Shown in pieces: positions 5,215-9,569 of a stretch of DNA of 9,569 nucleotides. Position numbers and translations under genes: made by a program. Numbering within the stretch: the stretch's first letter is position 1; each line of letters opens with the position of its first letter. The DNA is taken from NCBI GenBank assembly GCA_051004815.1, contig JBPCJY010000177.1, positions 1-9,569 on the forward strand, given 5' to 3'. The notes under the pieces are model-generated. The model was not told the origin of the DNA, made no database searches, and was given only the letters and a program-made list of their open reading frames with translations. Source of the stretch: JBBQXY01 sp051004815. Lineage in GTDB: Bacteria; Chloroflexota; Ktedonobacteria; Ktedonobacterales; Ktedonobacteraceae.

Positions 5215-8200
5215 ATGCAGCAAGTGTATACGAAAAAGGCTGAGGTGGCACCAGGCAGTGAGTCGTTTAATCGGCCGCCGCGCATCTGGGCTGCGCCACC
5301 GCAAGGTGCTGTGAATATTCCACCACTACCGGCCAAGCAGCCTCTGCCCCAGATGCCTGGCTGGTTGACGATGCTCATGCCTATGGTGATGATGGGTATG
5401 CTCGTGGGTGTCACGTTATGGATCAGTCATGGGTCGACGCAACAATTGGCGTTTTTGCTGCCCATGGCGTTATTTACAATTATGACTCCCCTTGCCAATT
5501 TGTTATCCGCTAAACAGACAGTAAAAGCGATGCGGCGCAAGTGGCTTCTGAATGATACGAAGTACCGGGAGGTGCTCACGAAAATGCGAGCGCAATTACG
5601 CGACCAGGCCAATTTGCAACGGCAGATTGCGCTCGAAATAGATCCTGATCCTGGGCAACTGGAACAACGCATTATCGAACGCACACGCTTGTGGGAACGA
5701 CGAGCGGAAGACCATGATTTCTTATCTGTGCGCGTAGGTAAAGGGAAGCGTCCGTTTACTATTACCATCCAGACACCAGAGGTAGACCTGACAGAGCCAT
5801 TAGCGGTGGATATCCAGGAATTGCAGGATCAGTTTATCACCGTGAATGATATTCCTTGCAGCGTTTCGCTCACGAAGGCCAAGTCGCTGGGTGTCACGGG
5901 ACGACGGCAAGATGTCGCGGCCCTGATGCGTGGCATTCTCTGTCAGATTGCGACACATCATTCGCCCGAAGATGTGCGTATTTTTGGGATTTATCCCATC
6001 TCGCAAAAACATGACTGGCAGTGGATGGCCGAACTGCCGCATACACTGACGTTGAAAGCAGGGAATCAAGATCGTTTGGTGGCAGCAGGCGAAGACGAGG
6101 CGAACGAGTTGCTGAACGTGTTGTTGGAAGAGTTGAGCCAGCGGGCCTCAAAAAATGAAGGTGATGGTACTGCCCCTGTCGTACCCAATCCGAATGCGCC
6201 ACCGCCCTTGCCACACCTGGTTGTCATTGTGCATGACTATGTGGAAGTACGGAAGCACCCGGCTCTAACGCATGCCTTTAAGCTGGGAGAGCAATTGGGT
6301 GTGTCGGTAATCTACATGGTAGCGCAGCAGCAGGCGATTCCCAGCGAATGTCGCGGCGTTGTGCGCTTATCAGATGAGGGTCTGGTGAATTATGCCGCGG
6401 CAGGTTTCGCGGGCGAGACCTTTGACGAGGTCTATGCCGACACGATGGAACTGGACATGGCGCGAAAAGTCGCCCTTGCCCTATTACCCCTGCATGTTGT
6501 GCAGGAGGGCGAGGATGCCGTCGATTTACCCACCAATGTCCGTTTACTGGACCTGCTAGAATTGCCTTTCGCCGATCAACTCGATGTAGAGAAGTGGTGG
6601 AGTCAGCCGCGTTTTGGCCGTCTGCGTGTCCCCATCGGCATGGGTATTGATGGGCCGCGCTGGATTGACCTCAACGACGCCGCCCATGGTCCGCATGGCA
6701 TTATTGCTGGTACCACTGGCGCGGGCAAAAGCGAGTTGCTACAATCGCTGATTGTGGGCCTGGCTATCACCCACCATCCGCACCTGGTCAACTTCGTGCT
6801 GGTGGACTTTAAGGGCGGTGCCGCCTTTAAGCCGTTTGAAAAGATACCGCATACCGTTGGTATGGTCACTGATCTGAGTGGCCGCTTGACTGAGCGGGCA
6901 TTGACGGCCCTCAAAAGTGAGTTGCGACGGCGTGAGCATATGTTAAGTCGTGCGAATGCCAAGAAGATCGCCGAGTACCAGGCCATGCGGGCGCAGAATC
7001 CGTCGGCGCATATGGAGCCGTTGCCCAACCTGTTTATCATCATCGACGAGTTCGCGGAACTTGCCAAAGAGCATCCCACCTTTATGGAAGGTCTGGTGAG
7101 CGTCGTGCAGAAAGGCCGCAGCTTGGGCGTGCATCTGATCCTGGCAACCCAGAAGCCCACCGGTTCCGTCAATCCCAACATCTGGTCGAACCTCAAATTT
7201 CGCATCTGTCTGCGCGTAGCCTCGCTCCAGGATAGTCGTGATATGTTGGGGCGGTCGGAGGCCGCACTGCTGCCCAGCACCATCCCAGGACGCGGCTACT
7301 TTGAGATTGGCTCCGAGGTGTTTGAGCTCTTTCAAAGTGCGCGTATATCGTTACCGGCAAGAGTCGCCAATCAGTCGCTGCTTGCGCTGAAGCAAGTGGA
7401 GCCGGGAGCGGGCGAGGTGATCGATCAGACGGTGTTGATGGACGCTATCAAGCCCTTTACAGAGACGGTGGGGGCCACACTCTTTAAGCCCTGGCCAGAC
7501 CCTTTGCCGCACCGGGTAAACTTGCTAGAGCTTTTCCGCCGTTGTGGGAAAGCGTCTCGCAAAAGTGACCTACCGCCTTATGGCTGGTTGACCTGCCCTA
7601 TCGGCCTGATTGACCTGCCCGCTGAACAGAAGCAGGAACCATGGCTGCTGGATATGCCGCGCCATGGCGGGCATGTCATGATCGCGGGAGCCTCTGGCAC
7701 GGGGAAAAGCGTGTTTTTACGGACGCTCATCACCGCACTGATCCAGACGCATTCGCCCTCGCAACTGCATCTCTATATGATTGATTTTGGCGGTCAAGCC
7801 CTGCGTACCTTCGAGAAGTTGCCGCATGTTGGTGGCGTCTTTGGCGAGGCAGACGAAGAGTATATTCGCCGCCTACTGCGCAAGTTGAACGGGGTGATTG
7901 AAGAGCGCAAACAGTTTTGTATGACGCACCAGATTGAGGATTTCCTGACCTACCAACGCAGGCGAGGTGAAAATGCTGCTTTGCCTGCAATGCCTGCCAC
8001 GATACTACTCATTGATAAGTTTACCGAGTTTAAGCAGGTTCATGAAAAGGAGATGGATACGCTCCTCTCCATTGCACGCTATGGGCGAACCTATGGCGTC
8101 TATATTGTGCTGACACTTGATCGACCGGTGGCGATATCCTCACAACTGCTGAGCCTGTTTGAGATGCGTATCGGTTTGCGCTTGGTGGAGCTAACCGACT

Positions 8201-9360
8201 CGCTCATTTTGCTCGGTAAGCACGATGCCGCGCACCTGGACCCTGGTAGTCCTGGACGTGGCTATAAGCGTGGCAAAGTGCTGGAAGAGGTACAAATTGC
8301 CCTGCCTGTGCCAGGAGACGATGATGACGAGCAGACACGGCAACTTGATGAGATGGTGAATGCCGTCGCGAAAGCTACAAAGGATTTGCATTTGCCGCAA
8401 GCACCGCCAATTCGGCTGTTGCCTGAATATGTACGCGCCGACTACTTTTTGATGGATGCGATATCCAATACTGCTGTGCGCACGTCCGCGGGAACAGCAA
8501 CTGATGCCCAAGCGAATACCGCGCTGCGTATTCGCCTGGGCATCGAAGACTTCTCGCTCAGTCCGATAGCGTTGGAACTCAATGCCGACACGCCCCATGT
8601 CCTGGTTGGCGGTGGCCCTGGTAGCGGCAGAACGAGCGTCTTGCATATCAGTCTATTGATGCTGGCAAGTACGCCTGAGAATAAACAGGCCAGGGTCATT
8701 TTGCTGGATTTCCGCCGTAGTTCGCGCATTCTGCGCCGCTTGCCCAACATTTGGATGTACGCGGATAACGAGGAGCAGTTGATTGAGACCATGAATACAT
8801 TAAAGGTGGAGTTGAAGGAACGCGTTGTCCGTCTGCGTGCGGAACTGGAAAAACAGCAAAATGACGATGAGCCGATAGGGCTACGCGAGGCTCCTATTGT
8901 GCTTGTTATTGATGACTATGAGCAGTTTACGGCATTGCTCAAGAATCCCTTAAATGATCTGAAAGAGTTTCTTTTGCAGGCGCGTGATTTACGTTTCCAC
9001 GTCATTGTGGTCGGCAGTCCGTCTGACCTTTCAAAAGGCGACACCCTCTTGCAACAGGTACGCACCTGCCGTATGGGCGTTGTGCTGGGTGCAGACCCGC
9101 AAGATCAAGCCTTATTAGGTGTACGGATGAGCGATATGCCTCCTGGACGTGGCTATCTTGTGCGGCGCAATAAACGTTTTCTTGTGCAGGTAGCGCACCT
9201 GGATGCAAAAGCCATGGCAACATGGCTCACCCGCTTAAGACAGTCGCACCCAGCACCCACGCCCCCTGAACCCGTCATTGTCGAGTCAACGCCCACAGAT
9301 CAGCAATTGCTTGCAGAGGCCAGCCAACTCGCTGACGCAGCCCTCAGAGGTGCGCTATAG
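5215..9360 (+). CDS. eccC: EccC-type FtsK/SpoIIIE ATPase of a type VII secretion system
   Basis: This 1381-residue membrane ATPase is probably the motor that recognises and exports WXG100-type substrates in a type VII (ESX-like) secretion system. A Pro-rich N-terminus is followed by two hydrophobic helices (about 50-70 and 76-98), a charged coiled-coil-like stretch (about 100-165) and a stalk region. Three FtsK/SpoIIIE modules follow. Module 1 has Walker A GTTGAGKS (499-506) and Walker B IIIDEF with Asp611-Glu612, so it looks fully catalytic. Module 2 has GASGTGKS (825-832), but the second Walker B acid is Lys (LLIDKF, Asp934-Lys935). Module 3 has GGPGSGRT (1133-1140), with Arg for the Walker lysine, and Asp1233-Asp1234. 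Each module ends with a PGRGY signature (about 691-695, 1013-1017 and 1310-1314), as in EccC proteins. The size and three-motor plan match fused EccC rather than DNA-pumping FtsK, which has one motor. It is transcribed divergently from the primosome operon; no other secretion gene is visible. Confidence 0.9.
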   Translation: MQQVYTKKAEVAPGSESFNRPPRIWAAPPQGAVNIPPLPAKQPLPQMPGWLTMLMPMVMMGMLVGVTLWISHGSTQQLAFLLPMALFTIMTPLANLLSAKQTVKAMRRKWLLNDTKYREVLTKMRAQLRDQANLQRQIALEIDPDPGQLEQRIIERTRLWERRAEDHDFLSVRVGKGKRPFTITIQTPEVDLTEPLAVDIQELQDQFITVNDIPCSVSLTKAKSLGVTGRRQDVAALMRGILCQIATHHSPEDVRIFGIYPISQKHDWQWMAELPHTLTLKAGNQDRLVAAGEDEANELLNVLLEELSQRASKNEGDGTAPVVPNPNAPPPLPHLVVIVHDYVEVRKHPALTHAFKLGEQLGVSVIYMVAQQQAIPSECRGVVRLSDEGLVNYAAAGFAGETFDEVYADTMELDMARKVALALLPLHVVQEGEDAVDLPTNVRLLDLLELPFADQLDVEKWWSQPRFGRLRVPIGMGIDGPRWIDLNDAAHGPHGIIAGTTGAGKSELLQSLIVGLAITHHPHLVNFVLVDFKGGAAFKPFEKIPHTVGMVTDLSGRLTERALTALKSELRRREHMLSRANAKKIAEYQAMRAQNPSAHMEPLPNLFIIIDEFAELAKEHPTFMEGLVSVVQKGRSLGVHLILATQKPTGSVNPNIWSNLKFRICLRVASLQDSRDMLGRSEAALLPSTIPGRGYFEIGSEVFELFQSARISLPARVANQSLLALKQVEPGAGEVIDQTVLMDAIKPFTETVGATLFKPWPDPLPHRVNLLELFRRCGKASRKSDLPPYGWLTCPIGLIDLPAEQKQEPWLLDMPRHGGHVMIAGASGTGKSVFLRTLITALIQTHSPSQLHLYMIDFGGQALRTFEKLPHVGGVFGEADEEYIRRLLRKLNGVIEERKQFCMTHQIEDFLTYQRRRGENAALPAMPATILLIDKFTEFKQVHEKEMDTLLSIARYGRTYGVYIVLTLDRPVAISSQLLSLFEMRIGLRLVELTDSLILLGKHDAAHLDPGSPGRGYKRGKVLEEVQIALPVPGDDDDEQTRQLDEMVNAVAKATKDLHLPQAPPIRLLPEYVRADYFLMDAISNTAVRTSAGTATDAQANTALRIRLGIEDFSLSPIALELNADTPHVLVGGGPGSGRTSVLHISLLMLASTPENKQARVILLDFRRSSRILRRLPNIWMYADNEEQLIETMNTLKVELKERVVRLRAELEKQQNDDEPIGLREAPIVLVIDDYEQFTALLKNPLNDLKEFLLQARDLRFHVIVVGSPSDLSKGDTLLQQVRTCRMGVVLGADPQDQALLGVRMSDMPPGRGYLVRRNKRFLVQVAHLDAKAMATWLTRLRQSHPAPTPPEPVIVESTPTDQQLLAEASQLADAALRGAL

Positions 9361-9375
9361 CATCTGATGGTGGAG

Positions 9376-9414
9376 ACCAGGGCGACCCTCGCGGTACTTA
9401 CACAGGGAGGTTTT
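9376..9414. repeat. Fragment of the dispersed A/B repeat family downstream of eccC
   Basis: ACCAGGGCGACCCTCGCGGT (9376-9395) has the terminal ACCAGGGCGAC of repeat B. It is followed directly by CTTACACAGGGAGGTTTT (9397-9414), identical to the end of repeat A at 2872-2889. The same order, B-type end then A-type end, occurs on the complementary strand of the intein (3132 down to 3085), which suggests that A and B travel as one composite unit. It starts 16 bp after the eccC stop and could also act in transcript ending. Confidence 0.75.
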
Positions 9415-9420
9415 GCACCG

Positions 9421-9440
9421 CTGGGTTCCTCTGGGTTCCT
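9421..9440. repeat. 10-bp perfect tandem duplication
   Basis: CTGGGTTCCT occurs twice without a gap (9421-9430 and 9431-9440). With only two units, replication slippage or an insertion-site duplication are equally plausible. Confidence 0.85.
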
Positions 9441-9447
9441 CGCCTTG

Positions 9448-9509
9448 TCGTTCTGGGCGTAGCGGAGAAGCTGTCGTGCCACGGAGATTCTTCGCTTCTA
9501 TTAGAATGA
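9448..9509. repeat. Imperfect inverted repeat in the distal non-coding region
   Basis: Arms of 22 bp at 9448-9469 and 9488-9509 match at 15 of 22 positions once one is inverted (TCGTTCTGGGCGTAGCGGAG against the complement of the TTCTTCGCTTCT arm), around an 18-bp centre. It resembles small dispersed intergenic palindromes common in repeat-rich genomes. There is no coding potential. An A-rich run (9532-9540) lies beyond it, between a short CGGGT/ACCCG pair. Confidence 0.5.
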
Positions 9510-9553
9510 AAAGAAGAAGAACCGGGTGTTGAAAAAAAAATACCCGTGCCAGC

Positions 9554-9569
9554 CCCTCGCGGTCGCACC
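9554..9569. repeat. Probable repeat-B-like end cut by the window edge
   Basis: CCCTCGCGGTCGCACC at the right edge resembles the CGACCCTTGCGGTCGCCCTGG end of repeat B and the ACCCTCGCGGT piece at 9385-9395. Only 16 bp are present, so family membership is tentative. The rest of 9510-9569 shows no gene. Confidence 0.4.

Noticed and set aside
6603..7283. Open frame of 226 codons on the minus strand inside eccC
   Set aside because: It lies antisense to the best-conserved ATPase module 1 of eccC, shows no family motif, and is the usual shadow frame of a GC-rich gene.
9523..9546. CGGGT/ACCCG stem with an A-rich run as an intrinsic terminator
   Set aside because: The A/T run lies in the loop, not after the stem, and the stem is only 5 bp.

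Overview
The window looks like chromosomal DNA from a Gram-positive-like, high-repeat bacterium. The best guess is a Chloroflexota member of the Ktedonobacteria type. This rests on inference, not on a marker gene. The clues are a DnaD-family protein with an N-terminal region of the type I associate with Chloroflexota, next to a DnaC/DnaI-type loader; a DnaB helicase with an intein at the DLRESG/SIEQD site; a three-ATPase EccC protein of the actinobacterial/Chloroflexota type VII secretion kind; and dispersed GC-rich palindromic repeats.

Minus strand, 129-4769: a compact primosome operon transcribed right to left. It runs dnaB (replicative helicase, 2514-4769, with a 304-residue in-frame intein at 2709-3620), then a DnaD-domain protein (1757-2491), then a DnaI/DnaC-like AAA+ helicase loader with a very long disordered N-terminal tail (129-1754). 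The gene gaps are 22 nt and 2 nt, so the last two genes are probably translationally coupled. Together they supply the helicase, the replisome-assembly adaptor and the helicase-loading ATPase.

Inside the intein, the homing-endonuclease position is filled by two translated palindromic repeats (2872-3103 and 3132-3245). The splicing blocks on both sides are intact, so the element should still self-splice despite carrying repeat-derived filler.

4770-5214: a divergent intergenic region of about 445 bp holding a striking array of DnaA-box-like 9-mers. Six same-strand sites at 5029-5102 include two perfect TTATCCACA and one TTATGCACA. A further opposite-strand pair lies at 4959-4975. This is either an origin-like element or a DnaA-responsive control region for the primosome operon, the divergent eccC gene, or both.

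Plus strand, 5215-9360: eccC, a membrane-anchored FtsK/SpoIIIE-type protein with three tandem ATPase modules. Module 1 looks catalytically complete; modules 2 and 3 have altered Walker residues. No other type VII secretion gene lies in the window.

9361-9569: non-coding repeat debris, including a piece of the same palindromic family found in the intein, a 10-bp tandem duplication and an imperfect inverted repeat. No RNA gene, CRISPR array, transposase or phage gene was recognised.
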